Positions 31,705-40,224 of a stretch of DNA of 51,442 bases are shown here, piece by piece. The position numbers and the translations under genes were made by a program. Position 1 is the first letter of the stretch. Every line of letters begins with the position of its first letter. The stretch covers positions 220,209-271,650 of the forward strand of contig CACEOL010000001.1 of NCBI GenBank assembly GCA_902561325.1, given 5' to 3'. Source of the DNA: an uncultured SAR86 cluster bacterium (lineage in GTDB: Bacteria > Pseudomonadota > Gammaproteobacteria > Magnimaribacterales > AG-339-G14). Under the pieces are notes generated by a model that was given only the letters and a program-made list of their open reading frames with translations, ran no database searches and was not told the DNA's origin.

Positions 31705-34698
31705 ATGCGTATCAGAACAGTATTAATTGGGATTGGTCTAGCAGGAAACTTACTGCTAGCCCTCTCCTTATTTTTTCTGTTCAACTACAGAGATACAACT
31801 CAAAAAAGCTTTGCTAATGAATCTTTAGTTTCTACCTATGAAGCTGCATGGTTTCAAACTCTCGAAACTTCAATTGATGCGATTTCTGCTTGGCTTCCGG
31901 TAACTGGAGAAAGAGGTAATTTTTGGGATCCTGAAAACCCCATTTACCCTGAAGAAGAGCTTTCCTCGCCTGATGACTCATATGCCAACCCATTAATACA
32001 ATTCATCACAGATAAAAACATTGGAGAAGCAGGATATCTTCTAGATTTAATGTTTGAATTTGATTTGGATGAGGGAAATTTAAGTTTTATCAAAGCTTAT
32101 TATCCAGATGGACAAAGATTTTATTGTGCCAGTGCCCTAGATTTATCTGGTATTGACGCATGCAACCCTCAAGCAAAAAACGAATACGATGAAAATCTTG
32201 AAAAATTTCTTGTTGATGCAGGAAAAAGGCCAAGAAGATTTCTTCAAAAGATCATAGACTCGTCTGGAGAAAAAATCTCTACCTTAAACCAAATGATGGC
32301 CTTCCCTATAAAGGCTTTTAGCAGAAATGCTGAAGCAATTATTGTAATGGGAATTGATGTAAGAAAGTCTATGGAATCCTTTGGAGATGAATTTGAACTC
32401 GTTAGTGCAGTTCAAACAGAAGAAGGAATCATTTCGTTAGGTGATGATTATGCAAGATACGAATCAGGCTTGGAATCGGATGAAACTTCTAATTTTGGAA
32501 TTTCTAATATTAAAGGCCATGTCGATAAGGCAAATTTAAACTTAGAAGAATTTGGAAATAGGACTTCTTCGAGAGATTCAGATTTAGGTTCCCTTATAAC
32601 ACTGCTTCCATTAAGTTCATATCTTTCATCAGATAAAGCACAATTATTTATTTTTAGAGATGAAAGAGAAAGTATCGCTCAAGAAAAAGCAATCTTAAAT
32701 ACAATTTACATAATAATTACTATAGTTATTTTCTTAGTGATTGCTTTAACTTCAGTAATCTTGGCCAATGTTTTTGGATCGGTAAATAAAGCAATTGAAG
32801 TTTTACAGGCTCTTACAAGCGGAGACTTATCCAAAACCATGCCGCAGAGAAGAGGTCTTTTAAGATCTGAAAATGATGAGGTCGGTGAGCTTGCTAAAGC
32901 TCTAGAAATATATAGAGGTCATCTCAATGAGATGGAAAATATAAGAACTGAGCAGGCGCGCAGAAGAAAAGAAAGAGACACTGCAATCATAGAAAAAATG
33001 AGTATTCTTGCTGATGAGCTTGAAGGAGATTCAAGAACTTTAATTCTTAACGATATTAATAAAATGCAAAATCTCGCTCAAGAAAGCTCGCAGGATAAAG
33101 GAGAAGAAGCTTCAGTTGAATTAATGACAGTTGCATTCACAAGGATGGCAGATGAAGTACAAGTTCTCATAGATACAAGAACTAAAGAGATGGAAGAGTC
33201 TCGTGATGAAGCGCTAGAGGCTAATGAACAAAGAAGTAAATTTTTTGCCAATATGAGTCACGAACTCAGAACGCCATTGAATGCAATTTTAGGTTACGGC
33301 GAAATGCTTTACGAGGAATGTGAAGATTTAGGTTATGAAGATTTAATGCCTGATCTTAAGAAGATTACTACTTCTGGAACACATCTCTTGTCCCTGATTA
33401 ATAATATTTTAGACCTTTCGAAAATAGAATCAGGGAAAATGGAGCTTTTCATAACCAGCTTTGAAATTGAAAAAGTGGTAGAAACTCTAAGAGACATCAA
33501 TGCGCCGCTGGCAGCCAAAAATGACAATGGTTTCAAAATAAATATTCAAGAAGCTATAGGATCAATGTCCCAGGACGAAACAAAACTCAGACAGTGTGTT
33601 ACAAATTTCTTAAGCAATGCCTTCAAATTTACTAGCAATGGCCTAATTACCTTAGATGTTACTTCTTTCATGAAGGATGAAATTGAGATGATTGAATTCA
33701 AGGTAACTGATGATGGAGAAGGTATGAGCGAAGAGGGAGTAGCAAAAGTCTTTGAAGAATATGAGCAAGCTGAAAGATCTACCTCTGCAACTCATGGCGG
33801 AACTGGTCTGGGTCTGCCGATAAGTAAAAGATTTGCAGAATTAATGGGAGGTGGCGTAACAGTATCAAGTGAGAAAGGGGTTGGGTCAGTATTTTCGATT
33901 TTTATTCCTAGAATTTGTGATGAATCTGAAGAACTTGAAAATGATGAAATATCCTCCTTAGACGGCGAAAACTTATGCGTGCTTATTGATGATGATATAG
34001 CAATGCATGACTTAATAAAAAGAACAGTAAAAAAAGCAGGCATGACATTAATTGGAGCAACTAATGGCGAACAAGGCTTAAGTATGATTAGAGAATCAAA
34101 GCCAAAGCTTATTTTATTAGATGTGTTAATGCCCGGTAGAGATGGCTGGTCAATTTTAAAAGAATGCAAATCTGACGAATCAATAAAAGATATTCCAGTG
34201 ATAATGGTTTCCCAAATGTCACAAGAGTCTTTGGCATTTTCTCTAGGAGCAGATGATTACCTTACCAAGCCAATTGATCGTGACAAATTCCTTAAAACGG
34301 TAACCAACTTGCTTGGAAACTCAACAAACAAAAAAATCTTAATTGTTGATGATGATTCAAACACAAGAGATATTTTAGGTAGAGCTTTAAGTGATGCGGG
34401 ATACGAAGCCTTTTTAGCTAAAGATGGAAGAGAAGGACTAGATAATTTGGATAAAAATCCAGCGCTTATTGTCTTAGATCTAGAAATGCCTCGCATGGAT
34501 GGTTTTGAATTTTTAGAAAACTTTGTTGAGATGGATTTTGAAGATAAACCTAATATTCTTGTTTATTCAGGAAAAGATCTATCAGAAGTACAAGAAGAAC
34601 TTCTTAGAAAAAATGTTTCTGGTCTGGTTAAAAAGGATGAAGTTTCTATTAATCAACTTCCAGGAATGGTTACTAAAATATTAGGTTCTAAGAGCTAA
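31705..34698 (+). CDS. Membrane hybrid histidine kinase with two receiver domains
   Basis: A 997-residue sensor kinase. Order of parts: membrane helix 1 (about 5-27), periplasmic sensor region (about 28-330) with two cysteines near residues 145-155 (FYCASALDLSGIDACN), helix 2 (about 332-356), and HAMP (about 357-412). A coiled coil then leads to the HisKA domain with FFANMSHELRTPLNAILGYG (His519). The ATPase domain has its N box (FLSNAFKF), DDGEGMS and GGTGLGLPIS. Two receivers have phospho-acceptors Asp806 (ILLDVLMPG) and Asp925 (IVLDLEMPR). Catalytic parts look intact. The stop interlocks in CTAA at 34695-34698 with the single-receiver gene on the other strand. The signal sensed is unknown. 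Confidence 0.95.
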   Translation: MRIRTVLIGIGLAGNLLLALSLFFLFNYRDTTQKSFANESLVSTYEAAWFQTLETSIDAISAWLPVTGERGNFWDPENPIYPEEELSSPDDSYANPLIQFITDKNIGEAGYLLDLMFEFDLDEGNLSFIKAYYPDGQRFYCASALDLSGIDACNPQAKNEYDENLEKFLVDAGKRPRRFLQKIIDSSGEKISTLNQMMAFPIKAFSRNAEAIIVMGIDVRKSMESFGDEFELVSAVQTEEGIISLGDDYARYESGLESDETSNFGISNIKGHVDKANLNLEEFGNRTSSRDSDLGSLITLLPLSSYLSSDKAQLFIFRDERESIAQEKAILNTIYIIITIVIFLVIALTSVILANVFGSVNKAIEVLQALTSGDLSKTMPQRRGLLRSENDEVGELAKALEIYRGHLNEMENIRTEQARRRKERDTAIIEKMSILADELEGDSRTLILNDINKMQNLAQESSQDKGEEASVELMTVAFTRMADEVQVLIDTRTKEMEESRDEALEANEQRSKFFANMSHELRTPLNAILGYGEMLYEECEDLGYEDLMPDLKKITTSGTHLLSLINNILDLSKIESGKMELFITSFEIEKVVETLRDINAPLAAKNDNGFKINIQEAIGSMSQDETKLRQCVTNFLSNAFKFTSNGLITLDVTSFMKDEIEMIEFKVTDDGEGMSEEGVAKVFEEYEQAERSTSATHGGTGLGLPISKRFAELMGGGVTVSSEKGVGSVFSIFIPRICDESEELENDEISSLDGENLCVLIDDDIAMHDLIKRTVKKAGMTLIGATNGEQGLSMIRESKPKLILLDVLMPGRDGWSILKECKSDESIKDIPVIMVSQMSQESLAFSLGADDYLTKPIDRDKFLKTVTNLLGNSTNKKILIVDDDSNTRDILGRALSDAGYEAFLAKDGREGLDNLDKNPALIVLDLEMPRMDGFEFLENFVEMDFEDKPNILVYSGKDLSEVQEELLRKNVSGLVKKDEVSINQLPGMVTKILGSKS

Positions 34699-35060
34699 GC
34701 TCCTAAATTTGACTCAATCTTTTCCAAAAGCCTCTTAAAATCAACTGGCTTTGTATCAAAATCATCTGCCCCGCATTCCAAAGCTTTTTGTCTATCGTGC
34801 TCCATTGCGTGAGCAGTTAAGGCAATAATCGGAATATTTGAAATTTCTGGATCCGCTTTTGCCTGAGTGGTAGCCTCCCAACCATCTAGGACAGGAAGAC
34901 CCATATCCATTAAAACTAAGTCTGGGCTTTCCGATTTCATCTTATCAAGCCCTTCCTGACCATCAAAAGCAAAAATAACATCGTATTCTCTTCTAGTTAG
35001 TCTTCTGCCTAACATATCACGATTCATTTCATTATCTTCAACGTAAAGAATCTTTTTCAT
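34695..35060 (-). CDS. Single-domain response regulator (receiver only)
   Basis: A 121-residue CheY/DivK-like receiver. The acidic pocket is in YVEDNEM, the phospho-acceptor is Asp52 (LVLMDMGLPVLDG), the conserved Thr is in IIALTAHAM and the Lys in FDTKPVD. It has no output domain, so it probably shuttles phosphate or binds a partner. It is the last gene of the minus-strand group and faces the hybrid kinase, which is its most likely partner. It lies 11 bases after the DHp-REC-GGDEF gene. Confidence 0.93.
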   Translation of the reverse strand: MKKILYVEDNEMNRDMLGRRLTRREYDVIFAFDGQEGLDKMKSESPDLVLMDMGLPVLDGWEATTQAKADPEISNIPIIALTAHAMEHDRQKALECGADDFDTKPVDFKRLLEKIESNLGA

Positions 35061-35071
35061 AACACTCTCCC

Positions 35072-36526
35072 TCAGTTATAAATAAACTGATTTCTTCCCC
35101 CTTCTTTTGCTTTGTAGAGCCTTTCATCTGCAAGATTAACAAGTTCTTCTTGATCCTTAACCTCAGATGAATTAATTACTCCTCCACTTATAGTAATATT
35201 TATTTCAACATCTTGAAAGGGTATTGATAATTCAACTACAGCTTTTCTAATATTCTCACAGTAATCGTTTAAGCTCATTCCTTCTTTATTTTCTAAAACT
35301 GCAATAAATTCTTCCCCGCCTACTCTGCCAATAACATTTTCACCGCATGCATCTCTTAAACCACTAGCAACAGCTTTCAGAACTTCATCGCCTCCTGGAT
35401 GCCCGTATGTATCATTTATGGACTTAAAAAAATCTATATCCATTGAAAGTAAAGAAAATTCATAATCTTTTTCTTTATTCAATTTCTCAAAACATTCCTC
35501 GATTTTATCAAAAACAACCTGCCTATTATAAATTCCAGTTAAAGGGCAAGTTGTTGCTTTAAGATTTAATTCTTTTAATAATTCTTGTTCTCTTGCTCTG
35601 AAATATTTTGCCTCTAAGCTGGCAATTGATTTCGCCATTAAAATTGTTCCATTCAATGGTTTAGGGAGATAATCTGAGGCACCTAATTTTATACATTTAG
35701 CTGTGCTATCAACATCATTGAATGCCGAAACCATGATGATTGGTAGCTCATCTCTATCGTGATTCTTTCTAAATCTTTTGAGGAGCTCTAATCCATTAAT
35801 ATCCGGTAACATTACATCTAATAATATTAAATCAGGAGTTTTAGTTTCTACTTCAGCAATTGCTGAAGTGCCATCTATAGCCACTCTGCATGAAAGTCCA
35901 TTTTGAGAAAGCCTTCTCTCTAAAACCTCGCAATTCGTTTTATTATCATCAACAATTAACACATCGGACCCTTTCAGGTAATCATCTATATCCAAGCTAT
36001 AGTCAATATCGCCTAAAGATCTGAATAGCGACTCAGCATTTTGAATTTGGCCTTGTTCGGAATCTTCAGCTGCCTTTTCATTAAGATCACCTTTAATAAA
36101 ATCTACAAACCTTTCTATAGCAGTTTCTGTTTCTCTTGATAAGGAAAGAATTGTATTTAAATCTTTAATGCATTCTTCCGATAAATCGTCCTCAAAATCT
36201 TCCATGAGTATCTCGCTATAACCAATAATTGCATTTAAAGGTGTTCGCAGGTTGTGCCTTAATTCTGAGTATTCTTGCGATGTTTTAGCTTGCTTATCTA
36301 CAGCTGTGTTTTCTCTAAAGGCTTCTTCGTACTGACTTAAAAGCTTATCTTCAGCCTCTTTGATTTGGTTAATCTCTGAACTGATATCAAGATTATTTTT
36401 AACTCCAAACTCTTCAACCAAATCAATGTACTGTTCGATAGCTTCAGCTGGAGCAGCGAACTCTTGTTTTATTTGTGCTAATAATATTTTTTCTGCACCT
36501 TTTGAAGGCTTTTCCAGACCAGTCAT
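35072..36526 (-). CDS. DHp-REC-GGDEF diguanylate cyclase without a kinase ATPase domain
   Basis: A 484-residue protein. An N-terminal helical region (1-80) leads to a histidine-kinase dimerisation domain with LRHNLRTPLNAIIGYSEIL (His91). No ATP-binding domain follows. The next part is a receiver (about 187-305, DDN at 195-197, phospho-acceptor Asp238 in ILLDVMLPD, Lys290 in YLPKPLN). The last part is a GGDEF domain (about 325-485) with metal Asp364 in SMDIDFF, GHPGGDEVL and the signature GGEEF at 404-408. The RxxD inhibitory site is absent at the expected place. It should make cyclic di-GMP, possibly gated by phosphate on Asp238. It starts in a TAATG junction with the EAL gene and has an excellent ribosome site. 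Confidence 0.93.
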   Translation of the reverse strand: MTGLEKPSKGAEKILLAQIKQEFAAPAEAIEQYIDLVEEFGVKNNLDISSEINQIKEAEDKLLSQYEEAFRENTAVDKQAKTSQEYSELRHNLRTPLNAIIGYSEILMEDFEDDLSEECIKDLNTILSLSRETETAIERFVDFIKGDLNEKAAEDSEQGQIQNAESLFRSLGDIDYSLDIDDYLKGSDVLIVDDNKTNCEVLERRLSQNGLSCRVAIDGTSAIAEVETKTPDLILLDVMLPDINGLELLKRFRKNHDRDELPIIMVSAFNDVDSTAKCIKLGASDYLPKPLNGTILMAKSIASLEAKYFRAREQELLKELNLKATTCPLTGIYNRQVVFDKIEECFEKLNKEKDYEFSLLSMDIDFFKSINDTYGHPGGDEVLKAVASGLRDACGENVIGRVGGEEFIAVLENKEGMSLNDYCENIRKAVVELSIPFQDVEINITISGGVINSSEVKDQEELVNLADERLYKAKEGGRNQFIYN

Positions 36527-37620
36527 TAAAATCCCTCCTTAAAATCTTTCAAAAACTGGGGTCTATGATGAAAATATCCTTGTCCTTTATGACACCCAAG
36601 CTCTAAAAATGTTTTTTCTTGTTCCTCAGTTTCAATTCCTTCGGCCAACATCCCTAGCTCCATGTTGTTACAAATTGTCACAACAAATCTAACAAGCTCT
36701 TGAGTATCTTGTTCGGAAACTGTTCTAGAAAAATCCTTGTCAAGCTTTACAAGAGTAATCGGCAAGTCTCTTAAATAACTCAATGAAGAGTAACCGGCTC
36801 CAAAATCATCCAGCGCAAGAGGTATCCCATGTTTTTTTAGTTTTTCAAAATACTCTGATGCTCTTGATCTGTCTTCAAGCTCTGCAGTTTCGGTTATTTC
36901 TAAGCCTAAGTCACCTGGATTAAGATCATTTTCTTTTACAAAATCTAAAATCAAGTTACAAAAGTTTTCTTGCATAACAGTATAAGCAGAGACGTTTAAA
37001 TAAACTGTAAAATCTAATTTTTTGTCTTTCTTGAATACAAAGATTTCCTTTAATTTCTGCATTGATGCAAGAACTACCAGAGAGAATAAGCTTTCTCCCT
37101 CAACTAAAGGAATTAATTGATCGTTTGGAATGATGTCTCCGTTTTCGTCTTTTAGTCTTAGAAGGGTTTCTACGCTAACCAAATCTCCCGTAGCAAGGTC
37201 ATATTGTTTTTGGTAAGCCATATCTATTCGATTATTTTCTAGACAAGAAATAGTATTTTTTAAAGCGTTTAAAGCCGCCTCAGACTGTGCTAATACCTCT
37301 ATTAAAAAGAAAGATTCTTCTTTGTCTAAAGGGATTTCATGGATTCTTGATCTTAATAAAAATTTTATTTCTCTTAAGGAAAGTTCTAGGTCCGATTGAA
37401 AAGACGAGCCAATGGCTTCTATTTTCTTAGACGTACCGTGAGACAATATTGGAGCGATGCCGATATCATTTATTTCAGACGTATCAAAAACATATTGAGC
37501 GGATTTATTCATCCATTCTACTCCAACATCTTTACAAAAAATTAGATATGGACTGGGATGATGTTCCAGGGATTTAATTAAATATTTAGCTTGTTGGTCT
37601 TCAATTATTGTCATCTTCAA
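36526..37620 (-). CDS. EAL-domain cyclic-di-GMP phosphodiesterase
   Basis: A 364-residue protein. Residues 1-115 look like a divergent PAS-type sensory region (SPYLIFCKDVGVEWMNKS), and residues about 120-360 form an EAL domain. The name motif is ETL (Glu151, in VETLLRL). The other catalytic positions are kept: Asn209 (YLNVSA), Glu241/Glu244 (LEITET), Asp271-Asp272 (LDDFGAGYSS), Lys292 (LVKLDKDF), Glu327 and Glu330 (AEGIET) and Gln347 (KGQGY). It should therefore be active in hydrolysing cyclic di-GMP. The gene starts 20 bases inside the upstream membrane-protein gene and ends in the start codon of the cyclase gene. This gives an opposed enzyme pair in one transcript. Confidence 0.92.
   Translation of the reverse strand: MKMTIIEDQQAKYLIKSLEHHPSPYLIFCKDVGVEWMNKSAQYVFDTSEINDIGIAPILSHGTSKKIEAIGSSFQSDLELSLREIKFLLRSRIHEIPLDKEESFFLIEVLAQSEAALNALKNTISCLENNRIDMAYQKQYDLATGDLVSVETLLRLKDENGDIIPNDQLIPLVEGESLFSLVVLASMQKLKEIFVFKKDKKLDFTVYLNVSAYTVMQENFCNLILDFVKENDLNPGDLGLEITETAELEDRSRASEYFEKLKKHGIPLALDDFGAGYSSLSYLRDLPITLVKLDKDFSRTVSEQDTQELVRFVVTICNNMELGMLAEGIETEEQEKTFLELGCHKGQGYFHHRPQFLKDFKEGF
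36533..36540 (-). promoter_or_regulatory. Consensus Shine-Dalgarno sequence for the GGDEF gene, inside the EAL gene
   Basis: AAGGAGGG on the minus strand lies six bases before the ATG at 36526. It is within the last codons of the EAL phosphodiesterase gene and is the strongest ribosome site I noticed in the window, which suggests that the cyclase is translated at a high rate relative to the phosphodiesterase. Confidence 0.75.
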
Positions 37621-38068
37621 TTAGTTCCTCTACAACTTCAACGAAGCTATCATTAAATGTATTTTTCATAAAAGACCATAGCTTCAAATGATATTCTGAT
37701 TTGAAAAGCGTTTTAAAAGATCTTTTGTAATTATCCCATTCCCCCTTATCAATCATGCCTATTGTGTATTGATAATGTTGGTTTTCTCTAGACCTTAACA
37801 TTATGCTGAAATACGACGTATATTTAGCATCTTCTTCCGGAGTCAAATCCTCATCATTTCGAAGCTTAAGCTTAATTTTAACCATGCTTTTCTTCATCCC
37901 TTCTAATGCAATTTCTTGATGACTATCAGCAACATTCTGCCTAGCATTTGCTCTTGCGACTCTATTCTGCTCTCTCATTTCTTGAATTAAATAATAAATT
38001 GAAGCTATAGCACCAATTGCTGCCAACGCTGTAACAATGCTATTAAAGTACTCAATTAAAAATTCCAT
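37601..38068 (-). CDS. Small N-terminally anchored protein heading the EAL/GGDEF operon
   Basis: A 155-residue protein with a hydrophobic N-terminal helix (about 9-28, IVTALAAIGAIASIYYLIQ). A basic, mostly helical cytoplasmic part follows (REQNRVARANARQNVADSHQ) and an acidic tail (FVEVVEELIEDDNN). It is the first gene of the minus operon and overlaps the EAL gene by 20 bases. I do not recognise a named family, though short proteins with this layout occur widely in marine proteobacteria. It may be a membrane anchor or adaptor for the cyclic-di-GMP enzymes, which is inference from position alone. Upstream are 144 non-coding bases shared with the sugar-gene promoter region. Confidence 0.75.
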   Translation of the reverse strand: MEFLIEYFNSIVTALAAIGAIASIYYLIQEMREQNRVARANARQNVADSHQEIALEGMKKSMVKIKLKLRNDEDLTPEEDAKYTSYFSIMLRSRENQHYQYTIGMIDKGEWDNYKRSFKTLFKSEYHLKLWSFMKNTFNDSFVEVVEELIEDDNN

Positions 38069-38212
38069 ATTTCGTTCTAAAAATTTGAGAGTGATAAGCT
38101 TAATTGTTTTGCCAAATAATTTAAATAATTTTATTAACTTTTCTTAAATTTAAACTTTATAGTAAGTTACATAGTTGAAATATTGTAAAATTTAAAAAAA
38201 CCCGTATCTAAA

Positions 38213-39418
38213 ATGTCTGAAACTGAAAAAAAAGTATTTTATGCAGAAGCAAATTATTCTGAAGAAGAAATAAATGCAGTTTTAAAAGTTCTAAATGAAA
38301 ATAGATTAGCCTTGATGGCGGGTCCTAATGTAAAAGAACTTGAGAAAAAAGTAGCTAAACTTTTTAATAAAGAATTTGGGCTGATGGTAAATAGCGGATC
38401 GTCTGCAAATCTTTTAGCAGTCCAATCATTAGAATTAAAAGAGGGCTCAAAAGTTATTACGCCCGCGCTAACCTTTTCAACCACCATCTCTCCCTTAGTA
38501 CAAAGTAATTTAATTCCCTTTTTTGTAGACGTAGAAAAAGAAACTCTTCAAATTGACACGAAAAAAATGAAGGAAATGCCTTTGGAGGATGTATCTGCTA
38601 TATGTGTGCCAAACTTGATTGGCAATATTGCAAATTGGAATGAAATATACAATTTTGCCTCTGAAAATAATCTAAAAGTAATAGAAGATTCAGCAGACAC
38701 AATTGGCTATGAATACAAAAGTGACTTTGAGAATTGGGCTGATGTAACAACCACAAGCTTTTATGCCTCGCATGTTGTAACCGGAGCTGGATTTGGCGGA
38801 ATGGTTTGTTTTAATGAGAAAAAAAATTATGAACTTGGATTATCTCTGAGAGGATGGGGAAGAAGATCTTCTTTGTACGGAGAATCTGAAGACTATGAAA
38901 GAAGATTCAGTGCAAAGATTGATGGGTTAGATTACGATGACAAATATATTTTTGATGATATCGCTTACAATTTTTTACCTTCAGAAATCTCAGCTGCTTT
39001 TGCACTAATTCAAATAAATAAACTTGATCAAAATGTCAAAAACCGATTAGATAATTATAATTATCTCAAAAAGGGTCTTGAAAAATCATCAGATTTTTAT
39101 GTGCCCTCTTCTTATGAGAATGCTAAAACAGGATGGCTAGCGTTCCCAGTAATTTTTCAAAATGAACTTGCAGACAAAAGAAAAGACATTCAAATATTTT
39201 TAGAAAAAGCTGGGATACAAACCAGAACTATATTTACTGGAAATATTTTGAGACAGCCTGTTGCTAAGAAATTCAAATGGGAAAGTTTTGATGACTTTCA
39301 TGTAAGTGACGAAATCATGAAATCTGGAATTCTTTTAGGTTGTCACAATAGACAAACAAAAGAAAAACTTGATTACACTTTAGAAAAGCTATTTGAAGCA
39401 GAAAGTTGTCTGAAATAA
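38213..39418 (+). CDS. DegT/DnrJ/EryC1/StrS-fold protein, RfbH-like sugar 3-dehydrase candidate
   Basis: A 401-residue fold-type I PLP protein. VNSGSSANLLAV (59-70) and VIEDSADTIG (157-165, Asp159 for the PLP ring) are standard. At the Schiff-base position the sequence reads TTSFYASHVVTGAG, with His187 (codon 38771-38773) replacing lysine. That substitution marks sugar 3-dehydrases of the RfbH/E1 and ColD type rather than aminotransferases. The following LRGWGRRSS...ERRF stretch aligns by memory with the E1 region carrying the iron-sulfur cysteines, but has none of them. It may remove the 3-hydroxyl of a nucleotide sugar. It leads a plus-strand trio with an SDR and a cupin. Confidence 0.85.
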   Translation: MSETEKKVFYAEANYSEEEINAVLKVLNENRLALMAGPNVKELEKKVAKLFNKEFGLMVNSGSSANLLAVQSLELKEGSKVITPALTFSTTISPLVQSNLIPFFVDVEKETLQIDTKKMKEMPLEDVSAICVPNLIGNIANWNEIYNFASENNLKVIEDSADTIGYEYKSDFENWADVTTTSFYASHVVTGAGFGGMVCFNEKKNYELGLSLRGWGRRSSLYGESEDYERRFSAKIDGLDYDDKYIFDDIAYNFLPSEISAAFALIQINKLDQNVKNRLDNYNYLKKGLEKSSDFYVPSSYENAKTGWLAFPVIFQNELADKRKDIQIFLEKAGIQTRTIFTGNILRQPVAKKFKWESFDDFHVSDEIMKSGILLGCHNRQTKEKLDYTLEKLFEAESCLK

Positions 39419-40224
39419 TTCATACCACCGGAATTACTGGCTTTATCGGAAGAAACCTTCTTCCGCTCTTATTAAAAAAATACAGAAAGGTCATAAACCA
39501 TAATAGGAAATCTAAAAAAACTACATATACTCTTTATACTTCAGATGGAATAGAAGAAATTAATTTTTGTGATCCTTCGCCTATTCTTCTTCATTTAGCA
39601 ACGAACTATAATCCAAATCCTAAAAGTATTGAGGAAGAAAAAGAAATAAGAGAGGCAAACTATTTTTTTCCAAAAAATATTGCTGCTAATTTCAGCAAAG
39701 TCATTTCTATATGTAGTTATCAACAGCTTTTAGGTGAAAAGTATCAAAATTTGTACTCAGAAACTAAAACGGAATTTAATGAATGGTGTCAATCAAAGGT
39801 TGATCAATTTATAAAAATTTATCTTTTTGATTCTTTTGGTTATGGGGATACAAGAAATAAAGTCGTAGATGTTTTTATTAAAAATTCTATTGAATCAAAA
39901 GATTTATTTATACCTGAAACTAATGTAGAAATTAATCTTACTGAAGTTTCTGAGATTGCAAATGGAATTATGAAATCTATAGATCTTCCCAGCGGAAGTT
40001 ATTCTTTAAAATCGGAAAATAATATAGCTCTTGTAGACCTTGCCAGAAAATTAATTGAATTTACTAACTCGAACTCTAAAATTATTGAGAAAGGGAAAAT
40101 AATCAATTTAATAAGTAAAATAAACAACGAACCTGAAAATATTTATGAAAGTATTAATAATCTTTCTTTTGATGACCAACTGAGAAATAGGATAGATGAA
40201 ATTAAAAAAACCGAAGGTCTTTAA
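39406..40224 (+). CDS. NAD-dependent sugar epimerase/dehydratase (extended SDR)
   Basis: A 272-residue SDR. It starts with TTG at 39406, overlapping the upstream gene by 13 bases. The nucleotide-binding motif TGITGFIGRNL is at residues 8-18. The catalytic Ser is in ISICSYQQ and the YxxxK pair is in LYSETKTEF. The protein is short for an epimerase (usually about 310-340) and the C-terminal substrate domain is reduced, as in reductases of 4-keto sugars. It could be the reductase finishing the dideoxysugar. No exact substrate can be given. It overlaps the cupin gene by 29 bases. Confidence 0.85.
   Translation: MSEIIHTTGITGFIGRNLLPLLLKKYRKVINHNRKSKKTTYTLYTSDGIEEINFCDPSPILLHLATNYNPNPKSIEEEKEIREANYFFPKNIAANFSKVISICSYQQLLGEKYQNLYSETKTEFNEWCQSKVDQFIKIYLFDSFGYGDTRNKVVDVFIKNSIESKDLFIPETNVEINLTEVSEIANGIMKSIDLPSGSYSLKSENNIALVDLARKLIEFTNSNSKIIEKGKIINLISKINNEPENIYESINNLSFDDQLRNRIDEIKKTEGL

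Noticed and set aside
33792-34169. 125-residue minus-strand frame inside the hybrid kinase gene
   Set aside because: Antisense to the ATPase and first receiver domain. The serine/proline-rich product is typical of reverse reading of a coding strand.
36526-37620. EAL protein as an inactive, degenerate phosphodiesterase because the motif reads ETL
   Set aside because: The metal-binding Glu151 and all other catalytic positions (Asn209, Glu241/244, Asp271-272, Lys292, Glu327, Gln347) are kept, so activity is expected.
38069-38212. Mobile-element end, attachment site or small RNA in the 144-base divergent gap
   Set aside because: Only A/T-rich sequence without repeats, inverted ends or a stable stem was visible. 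It probably holds divergent promoters, but no good -35/-10 pair could be chosen.
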